From NCBI RefSeq assembly GCF_030867145.1, contig NC_134414.1, positions 81,768,504-81,832,503 on the forward strand: DNA of 64,000 nt, given 5' to 3'. This document shows, one piece after another, positions 11,701 through 24,356 of this stretch (within the stretch, counting starts at the first letter, position 1; each line of letters begins with the position of its first letter). This DNA is from Opisthocomus hoazin. Taxonomy: Eukaryota > Chordata > Aves > Opisthocomiformes > Opisthocomidae. The notes below the pieces were generated by a model that was not told where the DNA came from, did not search any database, and was given only the letters and a program-made list of their open reading frames with translations. Position numbers and translations under genes: made by a program.

Positions 11701-14365
11701 ACAGGCATCTTCTCCCGGTGTAAAGAGCGAGCAGCTGAGTCAGGTGCTCTGTATTCAAGGTTGTAATGAACGGCTGGAGGTCAGGTAAAGGGAAATGTAT
11801 CCAGACAATTCTGCTGTTTTAAATACCACATAGGTATTCCAGGACTCATACAGTAGTAGTATTATTGTATTGATATTGTTACAGATATAGTGTTAGAAGC
11901 CCTGGTAAATAAACTGCCTCAATTCAACAAGCAAGCAATCATTCCAATAAAATCCCTGTGCAGCTCGGTAGAAAAAGGTAAGGAGGCCACATTGGGGAAA
12001 ATTCCAACTTCCGAATGAAACGACTTGATTCTGGGGATGTGTGAGACGGAACGGACTGTGGAAAATGGAAGGCTTGCATACTAGCCCTAAATAATATATC
12101 CTGCTGCCACTGCTGGAGACAGAATACTGGTTGGAGGGACCGTTGGGGTGATCCAGTAGGGAGTTCCTTACATCCCTCTTAAATCTTGGTTTGTCCCTTG
12201 GATAAGGGGATAAATAAGGCTTTGGTCTGAAGGTGTTCCTTGTGTGTCTCTGTAAATTTGTACTGTTCTGGGAAACTCAAAAATGACACACGTGGCCATA
12301 CTTGCACTTTTAATGTGGTGAAGAAAAAACTTGAGGGTGGGAGCCTCCCAGAACACCACCCTTTGCGACGATTTCTTCTTCCCTTGGGCTGGGAGTGGCT
12401 GTTTGGCTCAGCTGTCCCAGGCCAAAAAGCTGTGAGGAAGCAGAAGGCTACAAGGACTATGAGCTTTCTGCTTGGCAAGGAGGCATAGCTGATCCCTAGA
12501 AACGAGTAAGCTGACACCTACTTATAGCAATAGAGAAATTTTGAACCACCCTGCATCTCCTGTGCAGCAGAACCAAACAAGCTGGAAGGGGATTTGCCTT
12601 CAGTTTATCTGGTAGGAGTCCTGGTGACTCTGATCCCACAAATACCGCTCTTGTTTCAGGTCTGTAACTTCTGTCACCTTCCATCATGTCTGTTACATAC
12701 CTCAAATGTAAATATAAAGCTGATTATAAATGTTAGAGTTTAAATGACATCTGTATTTTAAAAGTTTAAACAAGTAAATATTTTTGCATAAAGATAAATC
12801 TTTAATCCTGTAATTTAAGTACAGCACATTGCATCTGACATGGATGGTTATTGGCCTAAACAGATTGACAGTGTTTCCTGAGGAAACTGATGGTTGAACT
12901 GTGAAGTAATTACAGAAAGTTTATGTAACATCTCATGTTCTGGTTGTGGTACATCCTGATTTGTCAAGTGGACACTTAAGAGAGATACCACAGTATTTCA
13001 TTCAACCCTATTTACTAGATTAAATGAAAACTGAAACACACTATGGGAAATACAATGCATTTCTAAATAAAACTTTGATTGTATTAATTCAGCTGTAACA
13101 CAACTTGGACTGTGATATTCTCATTTCTAGATTACTTTGTTCCTTATATAGAGTAAGAATGTCTGGGCTTCACCTCTATGACTTTAGGTGTCTGTCATAT
13201 TGTGACCATGTCTGAAGCACATCTGAACTCCCATTGCAATTAATGGAGGAAACAGACACTTTCTGGCCAGAGAGCAACTCTGGCGTGAGGTGAGTCACTT
13301 GGCAGAAGTATCTGTTTCAGTGAATGATAAATGGAGTCTAGACAGCTAGTTCGGATGTATATGTCCATGCTTGGTCTGATGAATCACACTCCTGATGCCC
13401 ACACCAGACTGCCATATACACTTGGAGGAGCAGGATGACCATTTCAGGTGGCTGACTTCCAACAGGGTATAACTGAGAAGCCAAAGGATAAAGCAGACTC
13501 TGCTTGGAAGGGAAAAAGCCACAAGAAGTCTAAAGAGAAGGGATGGCGAGTAAAATTTGCTGAGATTTACTTCTCAGTTGTTCCACCTCCCAACTCCATG
13601 AATCCTACTGTCAGTGGCAGCTGGCCCATGAGGGACCATGGTCAGGCTGATCCCTTTGCCCTGGCCCACAAGTTCCCCAGGACCCAGTGGAGCTCTCATC
13701 CTGACTCCCCTGTGGGGCTTCCCCTCAAGTGGAAGGTGGAGAGAAACTTTTTGTGGGAAAGGCAGCGTGACTGACTGCGGTAAGATCCTGCTTCAGTGCT
13801 CCATCTGGAGCCCCACAGAGCATACATTAGATGATATGGCAGATGATGTAGAACATGTTTCATGCAGTTCCTGTTGTAGCTCATACTTCTACGTAGCTGA
13901 TTTGCGCTGCGTTGTATGCCTTAATTTTCATGCATTTGCCTGCTTCCCTCTTCTTCCCTGCCCCAGCTCCTCCTTCTCTTGATGTTTGTTTTTCTCCACT
14001 GTACCATATCGCTGCCTGGTCTGTGCACCATTTATGTGGTAGCAGAGTCTTTTGGGGTTGTGCTGTGAGAGAGAGATAGCAACTGCAAATGGGAATCAGC
14101 AGCAACTCGAAGGTACAGTTTTTCACAAATCTCAAAGAAAAGATGGTTTAAGGTGCACTGATCTTTTTACCTGCTTTTGTTCTACCAAGGATCTAAAGTC
14201 AGTAAATGCTGTAATTGTTACTTATGCAAAAAGAAGTTAATACAAGCGCAAAGTCAACCGAGTTGTAAATATTAGACTTGTTTTTTCATCTTCACAGAAG
14301 TTGTTCATCCACTGTTGATTGGCGTGAAAGTTAGCTTAGCTGTACTGCTGCCCCTAAAGCTTCAT
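8701..14365. other. No gene recognised
   Basis: AT-rich DNA without recognisable exons or repeats. Open frames such as 13448-13774 (108 codons, plus) and 12179-12517 (112 codons, minus) have no domain and poor splice context. Confidence 0.5.
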
Positions 14366-14515
14366 CACAGAATCACAGAATGGTAGGGGTTGGCAGGGAC
14401 CTCTATGAGTCATCTAGTCCAACCCCCCTGCCGAAGCAGGGTCACCTACAGCAGGTTGCACAGGACCTTTCCAGGCGGGTCTTGAATATCTCCAGGGAAG
14501 GAGATGCTAGTGAGT
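14366..14515 (-). mobile_element. CR1 LINE 3' end fragment
   Basis: Reads CACAGAATCACAGAATGG, then the 'catctagtccaacccccctg' block, then 'ggtcacctacagcaggttgc'. This is the reverse complement of a CR1 3' untranslated end. It is a 5'-truncated copy of about 150 bp. It is nearly the same as the copy at 36987-37155, so both belong to one CR1 subfamily. Confidence 0.9.
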
Positions 14516-17500
14516 TAAACATGCAGAGGATTATTCCCCAGCCGAGGCCAGCTGGCACTGAATGCCTGCGCCCATGGAGCTCACAGCCACTGACAGCGGG
14601 GTGGTGACATGGATGGGTCCGTGGCCGGTGCTGATCCCCGAACTGTGCCTGCAAATTTTTTGGGCACCCGGTTGGGCTAAAACCGTGCCCTGAAACATTT
14701 TAAAAATTTAGTGACCTAAGCGATGCCTGGAAACGTTCCCGAGGTGCATTTAGTGTGACGGGCCTGGACGCAGCCTCGACGTCCAGCCAACCGTGGCTGT
14801 CGCCTGTGTGCCCTCCTGCGGGGTCAGGCGGCAAAGGGGTGCTCAGCAGTGAGCAGCCACCGGGAAAATAAAACTGTGTAGAAACTGTGCCAAGTCCTGA
14901 AAGCAATTGTTATTGTTACATTCTTAATCTTGGTATTCAGCTCGTGAATGATCATGGATTCAAACTTTATGAAGGTTGAACCTTTATAAACAAGTGATAT
15001 TTTAAACTGAAGAATAAATTGTGAACATTTCTTTTGTATTGATCAATTCTATAAAATCACCCAGTCTTACAATAAAATTTATAAGCATTTGAGAATGTCT
15101 GCAACAAACTATGAACAACCGGTATATAGTCCTGCCAATTATTTACGAAAATGGTGGATGTTTGGAATTGTGTATCTGCTCAGATGAATATTACACATTT
15201 TTGCATAAACTGAAGAGTTGGAAGAATTTTGTGATTAAACTGATTAAAAGTAACATTGCCGCAACACACTTCTGTTAATTAACTTCGTATTTCTTTGAAA
15301 CCAATAGCTTTGTAGGCTGATCTTTTTGATTATATGTGGAGCATCTACTATGCCAAAAACAAAAATTGTGTGCTGTGAGAAGTTAAATTATTTCCTTGGC
15401 TTGAGTCCAGAGAAAATATTGTAAGTTCAAGATATGCAGAAGAATTGGTGAGTTCTATGCGCCACCCCTCTTTAATTGTACGTTGTGAACCTCTCTAGGG
15501 AGAGCTCCAAGGGCTTTTGTACCTGACAGCAGGGGGAAGATAATCTTACACACTGTCGCATGAGCACTGAAGAGGTGGTTTTGGAGCTAGAGGCCGTCTC
15601 TAACTGCCAAATCAGACTTCTGTTTCAGAAGGTCACCTGTGAGCTTTGCTTAGCATGTGTGAAAGAGTTCGAAGTAGGAAAATGCAAACAAATCACAGTC
15701 AAAAGGAAATAATTTTGGATAAAACTGAGGATTTTCCTGCTTCCTGACAAATTAAAAGTTGAAAAGAATATTGCTGCCTGGTCAAACGAAACATCTTTCA
15801 TTTAGAACAAAAGGTTTCATTAGTTTCTGGGACATTTCTGGGGAAGACAAAGTCAGTTTCATTAAAAATGTAAGTAAAATTCAAAATCAGCAATTTAAGG
15901 TGCTGTACTGCATGCATATGGACATTAACTGGAACACTGAAGTCACTGAAGGAATCAGGTGACTTGTCCTCCTGGGGATTATTAAAATGCATAAGGTCCA
16001 ACGTCCTTCCCATGCTGCAGTGCAGGTTACTTTGAAGTTTCTTAAACTTCAGGCCCACTCCCATGTATTTCTTTACCAGAAACAAATACGTTCTTTGATG
16101 CAAACCTCTGTGATTCCCGAAATCGATGGTTCTTTTCCTGCTGGTGTAGCACATTGTGAAACACCACTGAAGATCTCATTTTACTACCATTACCTTCAGA
16201 AGCATGTCTGCCACTGACTTTACTGATAGCACGATGAGGTGTTGGTACAGAATACAACTTTCTCTTGTGAAAGCAAGATCTGCGCTGACTTCAATGGAAA
16301 TTTTTCCTGCTAATGGAGCATAGGATTGAGCCCAGCTACATGATTGCAACAGCGTGTTTTTCACCTTGAAGAAAATAGAAATGATAGATTAGCTTTCCTT
16401 AGCTCTTCTTTTGTAAATAATTTCCTATACTGCAATGATATTTACCTTGGAAATATAATTTAGTAAGCCAAAAATTGTGAAATGTAAATATTAGAGCCTA
16501 ACAGTCTGATTTACTTTGAACGCATGACAGCAATCGCCTAAGCTCTTCCAACCTCCTAGATGCATCAGGAGTGCTCTTAATTAGACTTAGTCTTTAAATA
16601 AAAGAAATAAGTCTGTCTAGTTTTGTAGGGATATGATTTTAGTAGCTAGATGATTATTAGATATTATTCATACTGTCATTCGTATTATTCTTAGATTAGG
16701 GGTAAGATTATGGGTTCATATTCTGTAGTCATGCTTGATAGTTACTTCCTAATATTAATGTTATGGTTATTAATAGATCAGTAACAGATGCTGCCCTATG
16801 TAGTAGTTGCATGGTGTTCTTAGAAGAAGCTTCTGAATAGAGACACGATGAAAATATTTCTCATTCCTGCCTGAGCATTAAAGAGAAGAGCAGAACTTGG
16901 AGGGAAAAAAAAGACAGAGAATGGATAGACCCTGGGTAGTATATGTTCCTCTACTATAGAAACCTGTAAGGGGAGAATTTCTTATGGAAACTAATGGGAT
17001 TTCACTAGTGGCTGAAATAGATTTAGAGAAAACCCAACAGCAAACACCGCCAGAAGACATGGAGGGGAGCCCCAGCAGCTTTGGCTGAGTCTGCTGCCGT
17101 GGCTGTCCCTCAGCAGGGCACTCACCCAGCTGACTTCCGAGTCGCCTTCCCCAAACCCGTTAGGCACAGTGCTCAGAAGTGGTTTCTTTCCCACTCCGTG
17201 GCTTGATCCACCTGCTAGGGGTAGATCTTTTGACCCGCCGATCAGTCGCGCACAGCGTCCCAAGTCGCAGAACCTCCCTGGCTGGAGAGGAGAGTTCCTC
17301 AGGCTGCAGCAGCCCCACTGCATGGAGCAGCTGCTGCATGTGTTGGTGATGATTCAGATCTGCGGAAGGCTTTGGTCTTAACCAAACTATTTTTGCAATT
17401 TAAGTGCGAGATCGAAACAGAATATGGCTGTGGCTTTGATGCAGTAGATGGCAACAGTCAACACGGAAGAGGGCTCGTGTTTCTGGGACTGTGTTTCAGG

Positions 17501-20265
17501 GTCACAGGCTTTCAGCTTCAGCCCAGCTGAGCATTCCAGTTTTAATGCAAAAGCACTTAAATTCAATTAGGCCAAATTATAGGAAGTCATTAAGCACTCA
17601 AAAGATTTCTAAATTAGATCTAGCTGAAGGGTGAAATGTACATTTTCACAGAGCAGGCACAGTGGCTGCCAGGGAAGGTCTGGTGGGGCCGTTCCAGCTC
17701 CCTGCTAGTAACTCCCTTCTGACATGAGGAAAAAAAATTTAGCCATCTTGAGGCATTATATAAGATCAAAAATAGGTTTAGAATGAAATTACTATTACAA
17801 ACTGCTAATTGAAGCATAGGCGCAGTGACTGCTAGAGCTAATCAGAAAGGGACAGGATGCCTGCGTCAAAGTCTCTCACTTGGGATGGGATTTGCCCCAG
17901 TTCAGGTTCTTCGCGTCACTTGATTTCCACTCAGAGCAGTTACTGGCAGGTGAGGTGGTGTTTGGCTAATACAATTGCTCACCTTGGCATTGTAGCTTAA
18001 AATACTTTAGGGAGAGGAAGGCTTACCAACATGCAGTGTTCTTCTATGACAGAATATTAAGACTGAAACACTGCTTTATTGGAATTTAGTGTCAGGTGAA
18101 TGAGAAATGTTCTGCAGTTGTACATAGGCACATCAGAGCCTGAGTGCTTCCAAGACAAATGAAGCACAGAGCAAAAAGGGTTTTGGCCAGGCAATGATTA
18201 AAGAATATTAACAACAATATTAAATAATAATTTCAGCTGTATCCAGTATGTAAAATTAAGCTTTGGGGTTTTTCATGTACTTTTAGTAGATATTTGTTCA
18301 GTTCTCTATAGTATAATATACATGAAGAACAAAATAATAAGCAAGATCTTTATGCTTTTATTTCTTTTATAATGTAGATACCGTAAAAGATAATCATATG
18401 CTGTTGTGGATGATTTATTCATATTTGTACAGTTCTTTAAAAAGGTAGGAAATGGCTGTATCTTTGCAATTTTTGGCTATTTTTACTATTTTTCTACATT
18501 TTTCAGTTTAGTACAGAGTAAAGCAGACAATGCCACTTGCTAAATAACCACATCCTTCTCTACTAAAAGCGGGAAATGGGAGGAAGGAAAGCTTGCATTA
18601 GAGGGCTAGCTACTGAGGAAAGAATAAATCACAGCACAACTTAGCCCACTATTATTTAGTTTAAAATAAAACTAAAATCCTTTACCATTTCTGGGCTTCA
18701 GTAATACGTGTACTTACATAATTACTATGTGTACTTGGGTATATGCAAAGTTGAAGCACGCCACTGCCTGAAAATGAGACCTATAAAAATCAATGCATAT
18801 TGACTTGGGAGGAGGTGAAAGTGGGAGGAATTTCATCCACTGGCATCATTAACTCTGAGTTTTCCAGCTCAGCAATGTGAAAAGTGTTAGAACAGCAACA
18901 CACTAAATGCTTGTTAACCATTTACACAGTTTCTACCAACTCATTTTCTTCCAGGTATCACAGATCTATGTCATTTTTTTTTAGCATGTGACCCATAATT
19001 ATAATTGATTTCCATCCCACATTTAGAAATCATGCTTACTAAAGTAAGGAGCTGACTGTTATCCTCGTGTTGACTTTATGTCATTTAGAGAGTGGAGATT
19101 TCTTCTAAAAGGAGTGCTAGGAATACGTGAGAGGGGCGACCGAATGACAGAATGACATTGATACATTTGCCAACGCAGATTTTATTTCCATTGGTACTTG
19201 TAAATATTAAATATTTATAAATTACTAAATTAGTATTGTAAAGGAAAAACACTGTGCAGATGAAGGGAAAATTAGAACAGCTTTTTCAATCAGAGGCTGA
19301 TTTAACACAGCACCGGTCTAATGCCGCTCTTTTTTCCCCAGGAAAAGAACTGAATGTAAAGATGTAACGATGATATCAGAGAAACAAGCAGAATGATGCT
19401 TTCTAGATACATGTCTTTAACAAAACCTCTGAGCTCAAGCCATAGACCAAATCGTGTGTAGATTAGAAGCTCTGTAGACTTTGAAGACTGTTCCTTACCC
19501 AATAAGTTAGGAAACGTGTGTGCTAGAGGGGATACAGCAAGGCTACTGACTCGAGTAAGCCTTTTTATGGAATGCCTTGTAAGACAAGCATTTGTAAGAT
19601 ACAGGTTTTCAACTATGTTAGGCCAAAAAGAGATGACAAATGAACAGGCAAGAGAGGGGTGGTGGAAGGAACAAATGCTGCTTCTTGCAGGGGAAAGAGA
19701 CCTTGCCTGCTTGTGGCTTCATGCTTGAGGACTGGGGAGAGCTGGCCCTAAGAGCACAGCCCCTTCGGAGCGTTTCTTCAAGCTTAGAACAATTTTAGGA
19801 GTCTGTCTAAAAGAACGAAAAGAAAGGATTTTTTTCTTTAGCAAGTTTCTTTTAGGAAATTAAATAATGGTAGAAATTCAAACACAGTCAGATTATCTCA
19901 GCATAATTAGCTGCATCGAGACCCTCAGAATTTATTTGGTTGCCTATCATAACTTCCAGAAAGACAGGAGAAAAACCAGGCTTCTTTAAGCCTACTTAAG
20001 CGATGCCAAGTGAAGGAAATGTTAGGCAGAGGTGTAATTATAAACTTGATCATATTACTTTATATATACATTGATTAAAAATATGTGAAGTTGGAACAGG
20101 AGATTAAAATAGGCCAACAAAATAAAACAAAAATACAAGTACATCTGGTTGCTAATGTCCTTGCATGTTTGTAGTAATTACAGATTTTCTTTTTTGTCTT
20201 CTAAGCCCAACAAACAAAGAAAACTAATTGTCTTAATCAATTTAATCAGCACATTTACAAGCTAG
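14516..20265. other. No gene recognised
   Basis: AT-rich intergenic or intronic DNA, especially at 15-17 and 18-20 kb. The minus open frame at 15798-16154 (118 codons) has no recognisable motif. No repeats were identified. Confidence 0.5.
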
Positions 20266-20266
20266 G

Positions 20267-20690
20267 ATCTTAAAGCTCATAGTTTTCCTCACAAGCTGGA
20301 CAATAAGTTGAATTATGCATGCCAGTCACTTGGACAGCACAGGAGGATTTGGCTGTAAAGACCAGGGAGTTTGTGGAGGTAAGGGAACGATGATTTTCTG
20401 AACCTAGTTCATTTGTATCCTGTAGCAATCTCTTGCCAATCTCTTTTCGTATAGTTTTAATGCCACTCTGTGTACTGCAAACAGCGTGCTCAGTATCTGT
20501 AGCAAGATCTTGGAGCATCATGCAGGCGAAGCATTTTCTGGTTTGATTTTGAACGAGACAAAGCTTTCAACCTTTGACGAGGTTTTAAGGAGTTACCCCT
20601 AGATGGCACTCTGTGAGGAGACAACTGAAAACACAGCAGTAAATCTTCCTCCAGCTCAGCTTTATGCGTATTGCTAAAGAATTGCTCCAA
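20267..20690 (-). CDS. Unrecognised overlapping open frames, possible exon or broken retrocopy
   Basis: Two minus-strand frames read one after the other. Frame one (20690 down to about 20490) includes HKAELEEDLLLCFQLSPHRV and a basic Ser/Lys/Arg stretch. Frame two (about 20560 down to 20270) includes SGIKTIRKEIGKRLLQDTNE, ends in CPACEENYEL and then a stop. They overlap by about 70 nt. Both have protein-like composition, as expected for a coding stretch carrying one frameshift, or for an exon plus chance. A pyrimidine-rich acceptor (ctgtgttttcag) lies within. No family is recognised. Confidence 0.25.
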
Positions 20691-22204
20691 ACTTGTTGTA
20701 AAATTAGGACGAAATTACAATTTCCTTATTCGGCAGCAAGGAGACATAAAGACAAGGGGAAAAAATAGTTTTGCCAGTGCTTTGCACACCAAATTGGGTT
20801 GGAAAAGTCTGCTTCCACAGTCCGTCGGGAGTAATCTTTGCTCATCATCACATGGTCACTGATCACTCCTTTCTTTTTTTAATCTTTGTTTATTTACAGA
20901 TGATCCCTTCTGAATAGCATCTTGCTGCTGGCATAACCTCAACACGTATTGCTGAGCTGTGTTTTAGCTGCTGCAATCCCACGAGCTGGAGGGAAAGCAA
21001 CTCGCTAACAGAAGTTTCCTGACACTATTGGATGTCTGCTTTTCTTTGGAGAGATCATACTAATAGAGAGGGATGCTTGATTTCTTGTTTCTGACACTTC
21101 GCCTGCTCCGGGAGGCTTTCTTCCCAGTGGCCAAGGTGCTATATTTCTACGAATCCACTCTCCTTCATTGTTCTATCATCCTCTGCGTGCCTAGCCCTCA
21201 AGCGGCGTGCCAAACCAGCGTACTTCCAGGCTAGACGATTAAAGGAGGTTGTGTATTTTTCTGTTCAGCCTGAATTTTGAGCATAACCTCGAGGACTATG
21301 TGTGGGACAGCAAATGCATCCTCATGCATGCTTGGCTGCACCTCCCGGTGCCCAGGACTCCCCCCACATGCGCCGGCTGTTGGGGGACAGGGGGGCTGCA
21401 GGGGTGCGGTGCTGGCACAGCCACAGCTGCCCCCAAAACCCTGGCTCAGAGAAGTGTAGACTGCAAGATCCCTTCATACCTCATAAAGTGCAGCTCACTC
21501 ATGATTAAGGGTGTGTAGCCAGACGTGGTGTGTAAGCAGCAAGATGGCCAGAAATCTAGACTTTCTAGGCTTATTTTCATTAGCAGCTTCTGTAAACACA
21601 AAACTGAATGGTTCTGTCCGACACCTATCTTGTCGTTTGTCCAACGCTTATCTTGTTCTGTCTGTTATGCAGTATAGGACACAGCAATAGAAGGAAAGAA
21701 GCAAAGTATACTGTTTGCAGGAAATATCTAAAACAAACCTTATTGGCAAATAACTTCATCCAGTTGTCTTCTGGGGGTTAGAAAGACAGACAGCAGAACA
21801 GAAAGCAATAACTGTGACGATTGTTTGCCCTAATCTTGCAAAAAAGGTCTTAGCAGGAGAATCCCATTACGAAAGCAAGAAAGGTGGATGTTCCATTCAG
21901 ATTTTTTCAGAGTTCAATTCACCATCAACACAGCATAGGAGATTCACCAAAAACAGAAGAAAATGCTGTCTCAAGGCTTGGGCAGGATCTCTAGGACTCC
22001 AGAGTGCTGACCCATGTGCCTGCAACCACACTGGTGGTGGTAAGGTGTCTCACTCCTGGCCTTCTGACCAGAAGTCCACATTGCCCGGAAGACTGCAAGC
22101 TATTGAGGGCTATTCTGGGATGGATTCAGTTGTTTGCATCCCGCAAGGACAAGTCTTTCTAATTTCTCAAGGAATTGTTAAGTAACAATGAAACAGACAG
22201 CGGG
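20691..22204. other. No gene recognised
   Basis: Contains a moderately GC-rich patch at about 21330-21460 with three overlapping plus frames and no recognisable product. The plus open frame at 21814-22185 (123 codons) runs up to the CR1 and shows no motif. Confidence 0.5.
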
Positions 22205-23115
22205 ATTTAGTGCAACCTCAGCAAGTTTGCAGATGACACCAAGCTGAGTGGTATAGTTGACACACCAGAAGGACGGGGTACCATCCAGAGGGACCTGGAC
22301 AAGCTTTAGAAGCGGGCCTGTGTGAACCTCTTGAGGTTCAACAAGGCCAAGGGCAAGATCCTGCATCTGGGTCGGGGCAACCACCACTATCAATACAGGC
22401 TGGGGGATGAAGGGACTGAGAGAAGCCCTGCCGAGAAGGACTTGGGGGTATTGGTGGATGAAAAGCTGGACATGAGCTGGCAATGTGCACTTGCATCCCA
22501 GAAGGCCAACCGTCTCCTGGGCTGCATCAAAAGCAGTGTGGCCAGCAGGTCAAGAGAGGGGATTCTGCTCCTCTGCTCCGCTCTGGTGAGACCGCACCTG
22601 GAGTCCTGCGTCCCGCTCTGGAGACTCAGCACAGGACAGACATGGACCTGTTGGAGCAGGTCCAGAGGAGGGCCACAAAAATGATCCGAGGGCTGGAGCA
22701 CCTCTGCTGTTAGGAAAGGCTGAGAGAGTTGGGGCTGTTCAGCCTGGAGAAGACAAAGGCTCTGAGGATACCTTATTGTGGCCTTTCAGTGCTTACAGGG
22801 GGTCTATAGGAAAGGGGGGGACAATCTTTTTAGCAGGGCCTGTTGCGATAGGACAAGGGGTAATGATTTTAAGCTAAAAGAGGGTAGATTCGTACTAGAT
22901 ATAAGAAAGAAATTGTTTACCATGAGGGTGGTCACAGGAATGGGTTGCACAGAGCGGTGGTAGATGCCCCACTCCTGGAAGAGCTCAAGGTCGGGCTGGA
23001 TGGGGCTCTGGCAACACGATTTAGTTGAAGATATCCCTGCTCACTGCAGAGGGGTTGGACTAGATGACATCTAATGGTCCCTTCCAACTCAAAGCATTTT
23101 ATGATTCTACGATTC
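22205..23115 (+). mobile_element. CR1 LINE, 5'-truncated (RT C-terminal part and 3' end)
   Basis: Starts inside the reverse transcriptase. The first codons read [12 protein letters not shown] and keep the F-A-D-D catalytic box. An in-frame TAG soon follows (after DLDK). Conserved ORF2 C-terminal segments follow ([36 protein letters not shown]), then the untranslated end, finishing in ATGATTCTACGATTC. Frame breaks make it non-functional. It lies about 0.9 kb beyond the proposed 3' end of the minus-strand gene model. Confidence 0.95.
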
Positions 23116-23992
23116 AGTCTTTTAAACACTTTTCCACTAGCATCTCCTGACACTGGGAACCACTAGGAATCTTCAAAGGATTTTGTCAAAATGGGGAAGC
23201 AGGAGGAAAACAAAAGAAAATAGGGTTACAGGTACACAAAGTCGTACAAGCAAGGCCCTTGAAATCAAACAAATGGAAAAAAACCCACACGAACTGTACT
23301 GTGATTCTATAATCCCTCCCAGACGTAAAGGCTGGCCCTCAGTTGTTCAAGTCAGTAAACAGGCTCAGGATCAAGGCACTGAAAGCAAAGACTTGTGCAG
23401 TGGTATTTTTAAAAGAATTGAAATATGCTTAAATAATGGATGTTCCAGCTTGTGTATTTCACTTGATCAGCATATTTTTCCCCTTTATCACTTGCAGAAA
23501 GCCTGACTGCTGTCTTTTGAGAGGCAAATAATCTATGAGAGCTGAGATCTAAGATAAATAGCTATCATCGGTGTGGTAGAGCCTGAGGCAGCATGGCACA
23601 TAAGAGTCAGGGAGGTTCCTGATTGCAGTCTGATTATTAGTTTGGAGATTCACTCTATCTGTGCTAGCATAAGAACAAATTTCTGTAAATATGTTGTAGA
23701 AAGGGTGTAACGTGCTCTTCGTGTAATACCTGTTGTATCCTCTAGCGGAGCCAACGGAGTCACTGAAGTATCAATGCACTGTTACAGTGCTGTTTTTAAA
23801 AAGTATTTCCACAGAATCTGAAGTTGTATATGCCTGTAATTATCATCAAGATTTGTAAGTGTACATGAATAACCTGCTTCTTGCAGCTGAAAAACGAGCG
23901 CTATTCTTTGCATTGGTAATGTAAGGTGCTTTCAAAAAATCAGGCTGCAGAGGTTTCAGGCTGGACTTTCCGACACAGTGGGAGGATTTTCT
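23116..23992. other. No gene recognised
   Basis: Unique-looking AT-rich DNA between the CR1 and the proposed 3' end of the minus-strand gene model. If that model is right, this is its 3' flank. Confidence 0.5.
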
Positions 23993-23998
23993 TTTATT
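23993..23998 (-). terminator. AATAAA poly(A) signal (minus strand)
   Basis: Canonical AATAAA on the minus strand, 27 nt past the TAG that ends the proposed terminal exon (24025-24099). This close placement would give a very short 3' UTR. The hexamer is common in AT-rich DNA, so it is supportive and not decisive. Confidence 0.35.
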
Positions 23999-24024
23999 TC
24001 CTCTGCATCTTGATTGCTTCTTGG

Positions 24025-24099
24025 CTAAATGGGAAGGACACCATCTCTCCCTCCCACAGGAACGATGTGACAGTGAATTCGTTCAGTCTCCTGAAGCAC
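24025..24099 (-). CDS. Candidate terminal exon of minus-strand gene model
   Basis: The acceptor (ttcctcaatacag) is at 24100. The phase-0 frame reads VLQETERIHCHIVPVGGRDG, then four more residues and TAG. It joins in frame to the candidate exon at 24313-24356. AATAAA follows the stop closely. Product unknown. Confidence 0.35.
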   Translation of the reverse strand: MLQETERIHCHIVPVGGRDGVLPI

Positions 24100-24312
24100 C
24101 TGTATTGAGGAACACAGACAGTGTCACGAAGAACACGTCGTACATCGTGCGAGCTGGGCTGGGATAACAGCCAGATAACCAGGCAAGAGGCCTCCCGCAG
24201 AACAGCACGATGACAAAGAAGGAAATACACGCTTGGGAAGTAACCCCATCCCCCCTGGGCACAGGGATACACCAGGACCAGTGGGGAAAAACCCAATCTT
24301 TTTAAGACTTAC

Positions 24313-24356
24313 CTCACGCTGCAGGTTCCCAAAGGGCACAAGCCAGTGTTTAACGG
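24313..24356 (-). CDS. Candidate exon, minus-strand gene model
   Basis: Both splice sites are near consensus: acceptor gcgcatttttgcag and donor CGTGAG/GTAAGT. The open frame reads VKHWLVPFGNLQRE, entering in phase 2 and leaving in phase 0, which fits both neighbours (27561-27654 and 24025-24099). This is one of the best splice-site pairs in the model. Confidence 0.4.
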
